From positions 2,463,501 to 2,527,500 of the forward strand of contig NC_015958.1 in assembly GCF_000147695.2 (NCBI RefSeq): a stretch of 64,000 nt of DNA. The letters run 5' to 3'. Positions 15,079-24,593 of the stretch are shown here, piece after piece. The stretch comes from Thermoanaerobacter wiegelii Rt8.B1. GTDB lineage: Bacteria; Bacillota; Thermoanaerobacteria; Thermoanaerobacterales; Thermoanaerobacteraceae. The first letter of the stretch is position 1. Every line of letters begins with the position of its first letter. The translations under genes were made by a program, and so were the position numbers. The notes under the pieces were generated by a model. That model saw only the letters and a program-made list of their open reading frames with translations, did not search any database and was not told the DNA's origin.

Positions 15079-15513
15079 TTAATATCCATTGCTTCTTCTG
15101 TAGCCTGTGTTTCTTCTCTTGGAATCAAAATTCTTTCGCAGCTGTTGCTGTCTTTCGTCTGAATCCTTTAAAAACTTAAGCAATCTCTCTTCAAAAGAAC
15201 TATTAGTATTATAATTCCTATTGCTCTGCCATACAAAATCCTTTGGATCTCTTTCTTTATTATTATTATTATTATTTTTAGGCAAAGCCTTTTTGATTGA
15301 CAAACTTATTCTTCCATTAGCATCCATGGACAATATTTTTACTTTTACTTTATCATGCTCCTTCAAATGCTCCCTAATGTCTTTTACATAGGTATTAGCA
15401 ACTTCCGAAATATGCACCAACCCAGTTTTTCCCTCTGGTAGCTGAATAAATGCTCCAAAGTCTGTGATGTTTAACACAGTGCCCTCAACAACATCTCCAA
15501 CCTCAAATGGCAT
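15079..15513 (-). CDS. yabR: S1 RNA-binding domain protein (YabR-like)
   Basis: A 144-residue protein. Residues 1-75 form one S1 domain (VGDVVEGTVLNITDFGAFIQLPEGKTGLVHISEV…ISLSIKKA). An Asn/Lys-rich linker and a basic, Arg-rich tail follow. It matches YabR/GSP13-type general stress proteins that associate with RNA or ribosomes. It follows divIC in the same order as Bacillus yabR, just before tRNA genes, which supports the name. Confidence 0.8.
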   Translation of the reverse strand: MPFEVGDVVEGTVLNITDFGAFIQLPEGKTGLVHISEVANTYVKDIREHLKEHDKVKVKILSMDANGRISLSIKKALPKNNNNNNKERDPKDFVWQSNRNYNTNSSFEERLLKFLKDSDERQQQLRKNFDSKRRNTGYRRSNGY

Positions 15514-15600
15514 ATAAATAAAGATCCTCCCTCTAAAAATTTTATTAATGAGTTCATTATATATTAAAATACAAAATATTTCAAGATAAATTTTTCGAAA

Positions 15601-15888
15601 TCACTTTTTTGTCTCTTGTGTCTTAGTTTTTGAAATATCTACATAAATTATTTCTCCTTTTTTAACCAACCCCAATTTTTGCCTTGCCTCATTTTCAATA
15701 AAACTTTCACTATTTATCTGGTGAAGTAATTCATTTAAATACTTATTTTCTTTCATTACTGCAGCTTCTTTATTTTTCAAATCCCTATACCTATTATTAA
15801 GTTTCTCTAATGCAACTTGCTGCTGAAAAAAAGTAAATCCAATATATGCAATAAAGGCAAAAAACAATATCTTCTTTAGTTTTTTCAC
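15601..15888 (-). CDS. divIC: Septum formation initiator DivIC/FtsB family
   Basis: A 95-residue bitopic protein: a short cytoplasmic start, a membrane helix (ILFFAFIAYIGFTFF, residues 7-21), then an extracytoplasmic coiled coil (about 28-60) ending in the conserved EARQKLGLVKKGEIIY. With FtsL and DivIB it forms the divisome complex that activates septal cell-wall synthesis. It lies between yabQ and yabR, as in other spore formers. Confidence 0.85.
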   Translation of the reverse strand: MKKLKKILFFAFIAYIGFTFFQQQVALEKLNNRYRDLKNKEAAVMKENKYLNELLHQINSESFIENEARQKLGLVKKGEIIYVDISKTKTQETKK

Positions 15889-15956
15889 TCAAAACACCTA
15901 CTTTCACAATGCGGATTAATCTATTATTTTTATTCGACATCTCTTTAAAAAATCCT

Positions 15957-16433
15957 CTATTTTTTCCTCTTAAAAATCTTAAAATAGGTTAAATTATTTT
16001 TTAGAAAAGCACCAGGCAAAGTTAAAATTTTTCTTGTAAACCTATAAGGAACAATAAAAAAATTGACTACTATTTTAACAGGGTATATAATAATTTCTGC
16101 CATCTTTTTTAAAAACTTTATTGTAAATTCATAAATTCCAATTAAAGCTTGGGTGATGAAATAACTTAGTAACACATAATAAAGAATAACTCCAATTGCA
16201 AATCCTAAAAAACTATAAAACCTGATTTCAACGTAATTGCTTATATACATAAAATAAAGCATAGTAATTGTCCCAAAAAGCCAAAATATAATATCGGCAA
16301 TATTAGAAAAAGTTTTTTTAAGCCTAAAAACTTGCCTTGTCACTTTAAAAATATCGTATATAAATCCCAGCACAAAACCGCCATACACTGTAACTAAAAA
16401 TGCATAAATTTGACTTTGTATGGTTATTACCAT
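15957..16433 (-). CDS. yabQ: Spore cortex biosynthesis protein YabQ
   Basis: A 158-residue membrane protein with four hydrophobic segments, starting MVITIQSQIYAFLVTVYGGFVLG. The GFIYDIFKVTRQVFRLKK stretch is typical of YabQ, a mother-cell membrane protein needed for spore cortex formation. It precedes divIC. Its usual partner yabP lies 3 kb away here, because other genes have come between them. Confidence 0.85.
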   Translation of the reverse strand: MVITIQSQIYAFLVTVYGGFVLGFIYDIFKVTRQVFRLKKTFSNIADIIFWLFGTITMLYFMYISNYVEIRFYSFLGFAIGVILYYVLLSYFITQALIGIYEFTIKFLKKMAEIIIYPVKIVVNFFIVPYRFTRKILTLPGAFLKNNLTYFKIFKRKK

Positions 16434-16510
16434 TTACATACCCTCCTTTTCTTGTTATATTATATTTATCCACTGCAACAAGAATGAAACTAAAATAGGG
16501 GCGATGCATC

Positions 16511-18129
16511 ATGACAACAGTATATGTTTCCGGACATAAAAATCCAGATACCGATTCTATTTGCTCAGCTATTGCTTATGCCTATCTAAAGCGCATATCT
16601 GAAGGTATAAATGCTATACCTGTTAGATTAGGTCCTATAAACCGAGAGACAAAATTTGTATTAGACTATTTTGGAGTAGAAAAGCCTACTTTTATTGAAA
16701 ATGTATATACCCAAGTACAAGACATTAAATTTGATAAATCTCTTGTTTTTAAAGAAAACACCTCCATGTTTGAAGCATGGAACGCTATGATGGAAAAAAA
16801 CATTAGAACAATAGCAGTAGTAGATGAGGAGAACAAATTAATAGGAATTGCAACAGTAGGAGATTTGGCAAAGGCATATCTTTCCTCTTCTCATGAATTA
16901 TCTAAATATAAAATTCCTATTGACAATATATTAGCTACTTTGAAAGGAGAAGAAATTTTAAGATATGTAGATTATCTTGAAGGCGACATTTTAGTAGCTG
17001 CAATGTCCAAAGAAAATGTGTTAAAAAGAATAAAAAAGGAGATATCTTAATCGTTGGAGACAGAGATGATATACAGCAAGCTGCAATTCAACAAGGAATA
17101 AAAGCTCTCATAATTACTGGCAATAACGGAATTTCAGAAAAAATTTTTGAACTAGCTAAACAATACAAAGTAACAATTATAAAAGTTGAACCAGATACTT
17201 TTGACACTGTTAAATTATTAAACCAAAGTATACCATTATCATATGTAATAAAAAAAGAAGACCTAGTAACATTTAGAGTCAGCGATTATATTGATGATGT
17301 AAAAGAAGTAATGTTAAAATATAGATACCGCAACTTTCCAGTTGTCGATGAAGAAGGAAAAGTTGTAGGACTACTTGCAAGGCGACATATTTTAGACTAT
17401 GAAAGAAAAAATGTAATAATGGTAGACCACAATGAATTCTCTCAAGCAGTAGAAGGAATAGAACAAGCAAGAATATTAGAAATAATTGACCACCACAGGA
17501 TTGGGACGATAGAAACCGAGCAGCCAATACTATTTAGAAACCATCCAGTAGGCTCTACTGCTACAATTATAAATCGAATTTTTGAGGAAAAAGGGCTAAT
17601 CCCAGAATCGAAAATAGCGGGAATAATGTGCGCTGCTATTTTATCAGATACTCTTGTATTTAAATCCCCCACTTGCACACCAGAAGACGTAAGAGCAGCT
17701 AAGAAACTTGCAGAAATTGCTAACATAGACATAAATGAGTTTGGAACTGAAATGTTCAAAGCAGGTACCTCTTTAGAAGGGAAAACTGTTGAAGAAATAT
17801 TTTATACAGATTTTAAAGAATTTACAATAAATAATTATAAAATTGGCATAGGTCAGGTGAATACTCTCACAGATGCAGGAAAATTAAAACAAGACCTAAT
17901 AAATTTTATGGAAAAAGTAAAAAAAGATAAAGGTTATGATATTTTACTACTTATGCTTACAGACATAATAAACGAAGGATCTGAAATACTTTTTGTAGGA
18001 AATAATAAAGAATTGTTGGAAAGAGCCTTCAACGTACAAATAAAAAATAACAGTTTTTACCTCCCATATGTCATATCAAGAAAAAAACAAGTATTGCCAC
18101 CTATTATTAAAGCGATAAACTCCCAATAA
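16511..18129 (+). pseudogene. CBS/DRTGG-type manganese inorganic pyrophosphatase, frameshifted
   Basis: Two frames together make one family II pyrophosphatase of about 539 residues. The DHH part starts [13 protein letters not shown]; a CBS, a DRTGG-like and a second CBS region (YRNFPVVDEEGKVVG) follow, then DHH (LEIIDHHRIG) and the DHHA2 domain. The first frame stops at 17050. A -1 shift in the A run at 17032-17037 continues as [14 protein letters not shown]. The site reads A_AAA_AAG in frame, the classical -1 slippery heptamer. So it may be an error, a mutation or programmed frameshifting. Confidence 0.75.
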
Positions 18130-18141
18130 GTTTATCGCTTT
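18109..18141. terminator. Bidirectional terminator between convergent genes
   Basis: A perfect 12-bp stem AAAGCGATAAAC/GTTTATCGCTTT with a 9-base loop. It contains the pyrophosphatase stop codon in its loop region and overlaps the stop of the convergent HAD gene. Confidence 0.75.
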
Positions 18142-18761
18142 AACTTTTCTATTATATCGCCAAAATTTCTAAAAGAAATATATGGAATATCATTTTCTTT
18201 GCAATATTTTTCTAAAACACCCTTTGCAAAAACCTCATCAGCATATTTCACAACACAAATATCTGAATATCCATCTCCTATATATACTACATAATACTCC
18301 TCATTTTTGTATCTATTCAATACTTCCAGCTTACACATACCACATTTGTTGCAATCCTTGCTCTTATATGGAAAATCCACTTTTATTTCTCCCTTATCAA
18401 ACCAAAGCTTATTGCTATAAAACTCTACATTAAACCCATACTTGTCCATAATGGCCTTTATATTAAAGTCATATCCATCACTCACTATTACAACTTCATA
18501 ATTCTTGACTTTGCAAAAATTTAAAAACTCCAAGAAATAATCATCTATCTCAATAGTGTAAAGCAAATCCAAAAGTTTCTTCTCGTTCATTTCCATAAGC
18601 TTTAATGTCTCAACTGCGCATTCTTCAGTAGACATTTCCCCCTTTTCCCATAATTCCTCATAATACTGCCAACCATCCTTTGCAAACTTATTCACCATCA
18701 AATCAACAGTATCTACTTTAGTAACAGTACCGTCAAAATCTACTAAAAAGACTTTCTTCAA
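18132..18761 (-). CDS. HAD-family phosphatase (MtnX-like)
   Basis: A 209-residue HAD hydrolase. VDFDGTVT (residues 7-14) holds the nucleophile and acid/base aspartates, VIVSDGYD (about 92) is motif II and YIGDGYSDICVVKYAD (about 161) motif IV. A CxxCxxC cluster (CNKCGMCKLE, about 137) lies in the cap region. It resembles MtnX phosphatases of methionine salvage and phosphoserine-phosphatase relatives. No methionine-salvage genes are nearby, so the substrate is uncertain. Confidence 0.75.
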   Translation of the reverse strand: MKKVFLVDFDGTVTKVDTVDLMVNKFAKDGWQYYEELWEKGEMSTEECAVETLKLMEMNEKKLLDLLYTIEIDDYFLEFLNFCKVKNYEVVIVSDGYDFNIKAIMDKYGFNVEFYSNKLWFDKGEIKVDFPYKSKDCNKCGMCKLEVLNRYKNEEYYVVYIGDGYSDICVVKYADEVFAKGVLEKYCKENDIPYISFRNFGDIIEKLKR

Positions 18762-18777
18762 TTAAACTTCTCCCCCT

Positions 18778-19446
18778 TTATTTTATATTCAAAAGCCATT
18801 TTACAAATTTTATAGCCAAATCTTTGTGCTGTCCATTCGCAATAATTGTAACAATTTTATCATTATAGTCATATCCTAAATTTTTTAAATATTTATTATT
18901 CCATCCAACGTATATTCCGTAAGCACCTGGTTTTACCTCATTAGAGGGTTCCTCTACTTTTGCCACATTTAACCCTGATAAATTTAACTCCTTTATCTCA
19001 TCCAATCGCAAAAAAGCACCTTGACTTGCCAATATATCAAAATTATTTTTATCTAAAATAATGACATCTATATCTTGCGCTCCCATTCTGGCCATTAATT
19101 TTTGAGTTGAGGCAGGGTCAAGAGTAAAATTGCCATTTGGATTTTTTACAAGCCCATAAAAATCAATAGAAGCTTGTTTTTTGCCTGAAGGATCGCCAAT
19201 CAATTCTTTAGTAACCTCTTTGCTAAATTCATTTAACCTATCAAAGTCCATATATTTCCCCACGAAGGCAATATTCAATACATATTCTTTTCTATTTAAG
19301 ACACTGCCTGTAAAAGCGCCTAATAGATAAATCACCAATATGCCTGTGATAATATGAACTTTATAATAGTCCCATATATATTCCACTTTTTCTTTTGTAG
19401 TCATGTTTCTAAACCAATTTTTTCTCTCCTCACTCATTTGTTTCAC
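18778..19446 (-). CDS. Membrane-anchored protein of unknown function
   Basis: A 222-residue protein with a cytoplasmic start containing TKEKVEYIWDYYKVHII, one membrane helix (ITGILVIYLLGAFTGSVL, about residues 34-51) and a roughly 165-residue outside domain of mixed strands and helices. The YIWDYYK motif before a helix is common in Clostridia membrane proteins of unknown role. It lies between yabP and the HAD gene. Confidence 0.6.
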   Translation of the reverse strand: MKQMSEERKNWFRNMTTKEKVEYIWDYYKVHIITGILVIYLLGAFTGSVLNRKEYVLNIAFVGKYMDFDRLNEFSKEVTKELIGDPSGKKQASIDFYGLVKNPNGNFTLDPASTQKLMARMGAQDIDVIILDKNNFDILASQGAFLRLDEIKELNLSGLNVAKVEEPSNEVKPGAYGIYVGWNNKYLKNLGYDYNDKIVTIIANGQHKDLAIKFVKWLLNIK

Positions 19447-19526
19447 ACCTCTCTACTTCCTTTGCGCAAAAATATCCAAATTTATTATAGCAATTAAACT
19501 TTTTAAAATCGAGTATATAAAACAAA

Positions 19527-19550
19527 ATAAGCCGCAACATGCGACTTATC
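19527..19550 (-). terminator. Terminator after yabP
   Basis: An ATAAG-CGCA stem with one mismatch and TGCG-CTTAT on the other arm, followed on the minus strand by TTTTGTTTT, overlapping the end of yabP. Confidence 0.6.
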
Positions 19551-19842
19551 TAAACATTCTACTTATGAATCCCCCTGATTTTCCTATAAGGCCACTTTTG
19601 TCACTGTAATTTAAATTTACTATTTCTCCATCAATTGACACTTGTCCGTCATCAAGGTTCAATTTATTAATGTGAAGCCCTTGACCTCTTATTGTCAAAA
19701 TTCCCAAATCCGTCTCCAATATTACGGTTTCTTCGTCAAAGCTTACAACATTTGTTACCCCAGAAATACTGATTTTTTCTCTATTTTCAATTGTAATATT
19801 ATGAGGTTTCCCCGCTCTTAAAAAGTTCCTTTTATCTTCCAT
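19546..19842 (-). CDS. yabP: Sporulation protein YabP
   Basis: A 98-residue beta-rich protein whose core, ITIENREKISISGVTNVVSF DEETVILETDLGILTIRGQG, matches the YabP/YqfC family that acts in spore coat and cortex development. A terminator follows, so yabP is separated transcriptionally from yabQ. Its position in the rqcP-yabP-yabQ-divIC series supports the name. Confidence 0.85.
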   Translation of the reverse strand: MEDKRNFLRAGKPHNITIENREKISISGVTNVVSFDEETVILETDLGILTIRGQGLHINKLNLDDGQVSIDGEIVNLNYSDKSGLIGKSGGFISRMFR

Positions 19843-19907
19843 TTTAAACCTCCCCTCTTTTTAATTGACTATTATTATCTATGAATCTTGTACTCTTTTT
19901 AGAACAA

Positions 19908-19932
19908 AAAAATCCTCCAATAGGAGGACTTC
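19908..19932 (-). terminator. Terminator after the SpoIID-like gene
   Basis: An AATCCTCC/GGAGGACTT-type stem (core TCCTCC 19913-19918 with GGAGGA 19923-19928) followed on the minus strand by TTTTTTTGTTC. Confidence 0.7.
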
Positions 19933-20911
19933 AATCCCAAATCTTGACTATATTTATGCTTTTAAAGTAATAGTTTAGTATGTCTTTCGCCTTTTTCCCC
20001 TCTTTAGCCATTTGATAAGCTCCCCATTGAGACATTCCTACACCATGCCCAAACCCTCTTCCTTTTATCACTAATTTACTTCCATCATAGGAAACCTCAT
20101 CCATCATGGTAGATTTTAGTTTTTCACTTCCAATTGCCATTCTAAAATCGGGAGCATTTACAGGAATCTTATCGAAAAGAAGGTTTATCGTCCTGCCTGA
20201 AGCTCCTTTTGTTCCTATTTTGACAGTTTTAAAGTCATTTATTCCAAGCCCCATTTTCTTTAACGCATTAATCACTTCACTTTTTGTAAAAGTAGCTGTC
20301 CAATGCTTTACATTAGCCGGTGCATCAGGACTATCATTTGACTTTACACTTACAATGTAAGGAGGTTCCGCCTTTTTATAATTAAGGCCTTCTTTAGCTA
20401 AAGCAGTTTGTCCTGCTGCATGAGAGTGAAACCATGCATTTATAAATTTTCCGTCATAGACAGCAACTACACCTCTTGTATCTTTTACTGCTTCTTTTAT
20501 TTTAGAATTTATATTTGAAGGGTTCCAAGCTTGAGCCTCTTCAAAATCTGTTGATATATCAGCTCCTGGATATTTAGACTTTTTAGTGCTTACAAAATTT
20601 AAAACATATGTCCTTGCTAAAATCGCTTGTGCTTTTAAAGCCTCAATTGGCCAGTCATTCTTTATTTCTCCTGCCACCGTTCCTTCAACATACTTTTCTA
20701 GAGGCATTTTTTCTATTTTGCCCGTTTGCACAACATAAACTTTAAGAATAGGCTCTTTCTTCTCTCCTGCATTTATTTTGGCAGGTATTTTAGGTAGTTC
20801 CATTCGAGGCTTTTTTATTGGTTCAGGTTTTTTGACGGGCGGCTTGCAGGAAGTCATGGCAAATAACAAAGCTACTAACACCGCAATTAATTTCAGTATG
20901 TTCCTATACAA
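19931..20911 (-). CDS. SpoIID/LytB-domain lipoprotein
   Basis: A 326-residue protein with a lipobox signal (LLFAMTSC, cysteine about residue 22), a proline-rich linker, and the SpoIID domain from residue 65: KYVEGTVAGEIKNDWPIEALKAQAILARTY with the catalytic glutamate, and the C-terminal GRGFGHGVGMSQWGAYQMA. SpoIID is a lytic transglycosylase that works with SpoIIP in engulfment. The lipoprotein form and its yab-cluster location suggest a paralogue of classical spoIID. Confidence 0.8.
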   Translation of the reverse strand: MYRNILKLIAVLVALLFAMTSCKPPVKKPEPIKKPRMELPKIPAKINAGEKKEPILKVYVVQTGKIEKMPLEKYVEGTVAGEIKNDWPIEALKAQAILARTYVLNFVSTKKSKYPGADISTDFEEAQAWNPSNINSKIKEAVKDTRGVVAVYDGKFINAWFHSHAAGQTALAKEGLNYKKAEPPYIVSVKSNDSPDAPANVKHWTATFTKSEVINALKKMGLGINDFKTVKIGTKGASGRTINLLFDKIPVNAPDFRMAIGSEKLKSTMMDEVSYDGSKLVIKGRGFGHGVGMSQWGAYQMAKEGKKAKDILNYYFKSINIVKIWD

Positions 20912-20966
20912 TTAAAATCCCTCCTATACTTTTGTTTATAGTATTTGAGGGATTTTCACAAATCAT

Positions 20967-21212
20967 TCATTCTTCTATCAATTTATACATTTTGTAAGCC
21001 TCGTCTTTTAAAGCATGTTCCTTTACATCTATAACCTCTATTTTGACAATTTTATTTCCAAAGCTTATCTCTATTATATCATGTTCTTTTACTTCGTCAC
21101 TAGCTTTTGCCTGCTTGCCATTTATAAAAACTAATCCTTTGTCACAGGCCTCTTTTGCAATCGTACGCCTTTTGATAAGCCTTGAAACTTTCAAAAACTT
21201 ATCAACTCTCAT
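20967..21212 (-). CDS. rqcP: S4-domain RNA-binding protein RqcP (YabO)
   Basis: An 81-residue single S4 domain: MRVDKFLKVSRLIKRRTIAK EACDKGLVFINGKQ. RqcP binds the stalled 50S subunit and helps RqcH add alanine tails during ribosome quality control. It follows hup and precedes the spoIID-like and yabP genes, as YabO does in Bacillus. Confidence 0.85.
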   Translation of the reverse strand: MRVDKFLKVSRLIKRRTIAKEACDKGLVFINGKQAKASDEVKEHDIIEISFGNKIVKIEVIDVKEHALKDEAYKMYKLIEE

Positions 21213-21241
21213 GTGCTTTTTACCCCCCCATGCAAAAGTAA

Positions 21242-21270
21242 GAAAATCAGGTCATAAAGACCTGATTTTC
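21242..21270 (-). terminator. Terminator after hup
   Basis: A perfect 12-bp stem GAAAATCAGGTC/GACCTGATTTTC with a 5-base loop and T run on the minus strand, abutting the hup stop. Confidence 0.8.
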
Positions 21271-21546
21271 TTAAGAATTTACTAAATCCTTCAACGCTTT
21301 TCCTGCTTTGAAGATAGGAGCTTTTGAAGCAGGAATTGTTATTTCTTCTCTTGTCTGAGGATTTCTTCCTTTTCTTTCTGCTCTTTCTCTTACTTCAAAT
21401 GTACCAAATCCTACTAATTGAACTTTGTCACCGTTTTTCAATGCTTCTTCTACTGCCTCGATGAAAGCATTCAACGCCTTTTCAGCATCCTTTTTTGTTA
21501 ACTCACTTTTTTCTGCAATTTTCGCAACAAGATCTGCCTTATTCAC
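21271..21546 (-). CDS. hup: HU-family DNA-binding protein
   Basis: A 91-residue histone-like protein: [20 protein letters not shown] at the start and [20 protein letters not shown] with the DNA-intercalating arm. It compacts and bends DNA as a dimer. AGGAGG precedes the ATG. It lies between mazG and rqcP, and its own terminator follows. Confidence 0.95.
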   Translation of the reverse strand: MNKADLVAKIAEKSELTKKDAEKALNAFIEAVEEALKNGDKVQLVGFGTFEVRERAERKGRNPQTREEITIPASKAPIFKAGKALKDLVNS

Positions 21547-21624
21547 AACAATACCTCCTTAGTTTTAAATATGTTTTACTCTTATTTATTCTTCACAAAA
21601 TCGAAAAATCCTGCTAATATACGC

Positions 21625-23112
21625 TTATTTTTCATTTTTTTTATCAAATTTATTCATCTTTGCTTCATTCCATAGCTTATCCATGTCATCTAATGTCATT
21701 TCATCCAATTTTTGTCCATTTTTTGCTGCAGTTTTTTCTATGTATTCAAATCGCTTTATAAATTTTTCCACTGTGTTGTGAGTTGCGCTTTCTGGTTCTA
21801 CATCTAAAAATCTAGCTACATTTACCACTGCAAAAATTAAATCTCCAACTTCCTCAATAATCTTTTCTTTATCTTTCCCTTTATACACCTCCTTTAATTC
21901 TTCTAACTCCTCATAAACTTTAGAAATTGCATCCTCAACCCTCTCCCAATCAAAACCCACCTTTGCTGCTTTTTCCTGGACCTTATAACTTCTGATAAGA
22001 GCAGGCATATGCTTTGGCACATCTTTTAAAACTTCCGTATAAGAATTTAAATCCTTCTCTTCTCTCTTCAACTCATCCCATTTTTCTAATACGGCTTTAG
22101 AAGTTTTTAATTCTACGGTCCCAAAAACGTGAGGATGCCTCCAAATCATCTTTTTGCATATGCCATCTACTACATCGCAAAAATTGAATGTTCCCCTCTC
22201 CTTTGCAATTTGTGAATGGAATACAACTTGTAAAAGCACATCTCCTAACTCTTCTGCCATCTTATCCTCAGATTCTTTCTCAATCGCATCAATTAACTCA
22301 TAACTCTCTTCCACCAAATATTTTTCAAGGCTTTGATGAGTCTGCTCTTTATCCCATGGACATCCCTTTTCACTTCTTAAAATTCTCATTATCTCTAAAA
22401 GGTCATATATGTCATACTTTTCTTGAAAAATTTTTTGAACAGGAGGAATATATAGCGAAGTAAGATAATCGATCCAATCAATTCTATCAATCATATAAAG
22501 TGGCATCGTTTCTATCACTTGTCTACCATTAATTCCTGCATTTTTTATTAAAATTACAAGATAATTATCGCCATATATTTCTGACAGCTTTAATTTCGCT
22601 TCTGAGGCGACAAATTTATCATATATTTGCACTACTATATTATGGCATCTTTTATCCGGCTTTTGAGTATCTAAAGATAAAGCGTCGATTATTTTCAACC
22701 CATAAATAGGGTCAATTTTTAAATCGCTTATAATTGCATCAATAAAAGAAACAGCTGGTATAACTTCTACTGATATATCGGCACAGTCTTTGCAAAAGTT
22801 TAATATGTACTCTACTGATTTTTCTGCAACATGGGGATGCCCCGGCACAGCATATACCACATTTCGATATTTTCTTGCTATATCTATTATTTCCCGAGCA
22901 ATATTTTCATAAACTTCCTCAAAAGTCATACTTTTTTCGTATATTTTATCAAAAGTTTCAAAAATAATTTCTTGCTCTTTAAGATATGAAACAATAGGAT
23001 GTTTTTCGGTCCTCAAAAAGACTTTATCAGCTCTTTTCATCTTTTCCAATACTCCTACTGTAATAGTATCTGGTGAGCCCGGTCCTAATCCTACAATAAA
23101 TAGTTTATTCAC
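21625..23112 (-). CDS. mazG: MazG nucleoside triphosphate pyrophosphohydrolase with tetrapyrrole-methylase domain (YabN)
   Basis: A 495-residue fusion from GTG 23112, which has GAGGTGG just upstream. Residues 1-220 are a SAM-dependent tetrapyrrole-methylase fold (LFIVGLGPGSPDTITVG, VYAVPGHPHVAE). Residues 235-480 hold two MazG domains (LRSEKGCPWDKEQTHQSLEKY and EELGDVLLQVVFHSQIAKE). MazG removes aberrant or signalling NTPs. This architecture is that of YabN and heads the yab cluster. Confidence 0.9.
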   Translation of the reverse strand: MNKLFIVGLGPGSPDTITVGVLEKMKRADKVFLRTEKHPIVSYLKEQEIIFETFDKIYEKSMTFEEVYENIAREIIDIARKYRNVVYAVPGHPHVAEKSVEYILNFCKDCADISVEVIPAVSFIDAIISDLKIDPIYGLKIIDALSLDTQKPDKRCHNIVVQIYDKFVASEAKLKLSEIYGDNYLVILIKNAGINGRQVIETMPLYMIDRIDWIDYLTSLYIPPVQKIFQEKYDIYDLLEIMRILRSEKGCPWDKEQTHQSLEKYLVEESYELIDAIEKESEDKMAEELGDVLLQVVFHSQIAKERGTFNFCDVVDGICKKMIWRHPHVFGTVELKTSKAVLEKWDELKREEKDLNSYTEVLKDVPKHMPALIRSYKVQEKAAKVGFDWERVEDAISKVYEELEELKEVYKGKDKEKIIEEVGDLIFAVVNVARFLDVEPESATHNTVEKFIKRFEYIEKTAAKNGQKLDEMTLDDMDKLWNEAKMNKFDKKNEK

Positions 23113-23264
23113 AAAAACCACCTCTAACATTAAAATGTACAAATAATATTATATCACTTATCATAATTTTTATATAATTAAATTTACTCTGTACAAATCT
23201 GTTGAAAAAGTTGCCAAATTAAATTATAATATATTTTAGCATCTGCATTAAGGAGTGGTATTAC

Positions 23265-24575
23265 ATGGATACGGTAGAATTAGGCAAAAGAATCAGGGAA
23301 GAAAGAAAAAGGCAATTTTTAAAACAAGGAGATTTATCAGGGGATGAATTTTCAAAGGGCTATATAAGTCTTATAGAAAAAGGTAAGATAAGCCCTTCCT
23401 TGAAAGCTTTAAATTTCATAGCTCAAAAGTTAAATAAGCCAGTTGTGTATTTTTTAGATGAGGATTATGTCGAAAAAGAAGAATTAAAAAAAGAACTTGC
23501 AAAATACAAAAATATTTTAGAAAAGTTCTTAACTGCTCAAAAAGCTTTTGATAACAAAAATTATGAGGAAGCTATTAAATTATACATCGATATTTTAGAC
23601 AATGCAATAGATGAGTATTCAACAAATTTGATAAATTTTTACCTAGCCAAATCTTATTTTGCTATCAAAGACTATACAAAAGTTCTTGAAATTTTAGATA
23701 AAATATCTCCATATTTTGAAAAAAGCTCATTGACTGAAATTATAGTAGAAATGCATTACATGAAAGGATTGTGTTTGGGCAATCTGCAAAAATTTCAATC
23801 ATCATTGGAAAATTATTTAAAAGCTTTAGATGGTTTTGAAAAATACTCTTTAAAACACACACAATTGAAATCCCGCATACTTTATAGTATAGCAAATTTA
23901 TACAGTAAAATGGGAGAATTTATTAAAGCAAGAGATTATTATATGAAATGCCTTGAATATTCTACTCAAATTAAAGCAGTAGATTTTATTGCTTTGTCAA
24001 ATAATGGACTAGGACTTGTAAATCACGAGCTTAAACAATATAAGGATGCTTTAAAATATATAAGGCGTGCTATTCTGATAAGTAAAACCCTAAACTTAAA
24101 AGAAGATATTGCTAATGAATACAATTATTTAGGTTTTGTATATACAGATTTAAAAAAGTATGATATTGCAGAAAAATATTTTGTAAAGAGCTATTCGATG
24201 TATAAAGATTTAGGAAATGAAAGAGGAATGGCATACAATCTCACAGAAATCGGAAGAATTTACTATTTAAAAGAAGATTATCCCAAAGCATTAGAATATT
24301 TAAATCAATCTTTAGAAATCGTAACAAAACTAGGGGAAGAAGAAGAAATGGGTAGAATTTATACGATATTAGGAAATTTACATTTAAAGCAAGGCCAGTT
24401 CGAATTAAGTGAAAAAGAACTTTTAAAATCTGTAGAAATACTCAAAACCCTTGGCCTTAAAAAGGACTTGTCCGAAGCCTATAAAGGATTGGGAAATCTA
24501 TATATTGCCCTAAATAATCCAGAAGAAGCTAAAAAATATTTTAATCAATCAATAGAGCTGTTATATGAAAATTAA
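23265..24575 (+). CDS. Xre-type regulator with tetratricopeptide repeats
   Basis: A 436-residue protein: an N-terminal helix-turn-helix (LGKRIREERKRQFLKQGDLS…SKGYISLIEKGKISPSLKAL, residues 6-50) followed by about eight tetratricopeptide repeats to the end (AYNLTEIGRIYYLKEDYPKA LEYLN is one). Architecture is that of peptide-responsive RRNPP-like regulators, although no peptide gene is visible here. It is 18 bases upstream of an MFS exporter in the same direction and may control it. Confidence 0.75.
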   Translation: MDTVELGKRIREERKRQFLKQGDLSGDEFSKGYISLIEKGKISPSLKALNFIAQKLNKPVVYFLDEDYVEKEELKKELAKYKNILEKFLTAQKAFDNKNYEEAIKLYIDILDNAIDEYSTNLINFYLAKSYFAIKDYTKVLEILDKISPYFEKSSLTEIIVEMHYMKGLCLGNLQKFQSSLENYLKALDGFEKYSLKHTQLKSRILYSIANLYSKMGEFIKARDYYMKCLEYSTQIKAVDFIALSNNGLGLVNHELKQYKDALKYIRRAILISKTLNLKEDIANEYNYLGFVYTDLKKYDIAEKYFVKSYSMYKDLGNERGMAYNLTEIGRIYYLKEDYPKALEYLNQSLEIVTKLGEEEEMGRIYTILGNLHLKQGQFELSEKELLKSVEILKTLGLKKDLSEAYKGLGNLYIALNNPEEAKKYFNQSIELLYEN

Positions 24576-24593
24576 TAGCAAGGAGAAAAATAA

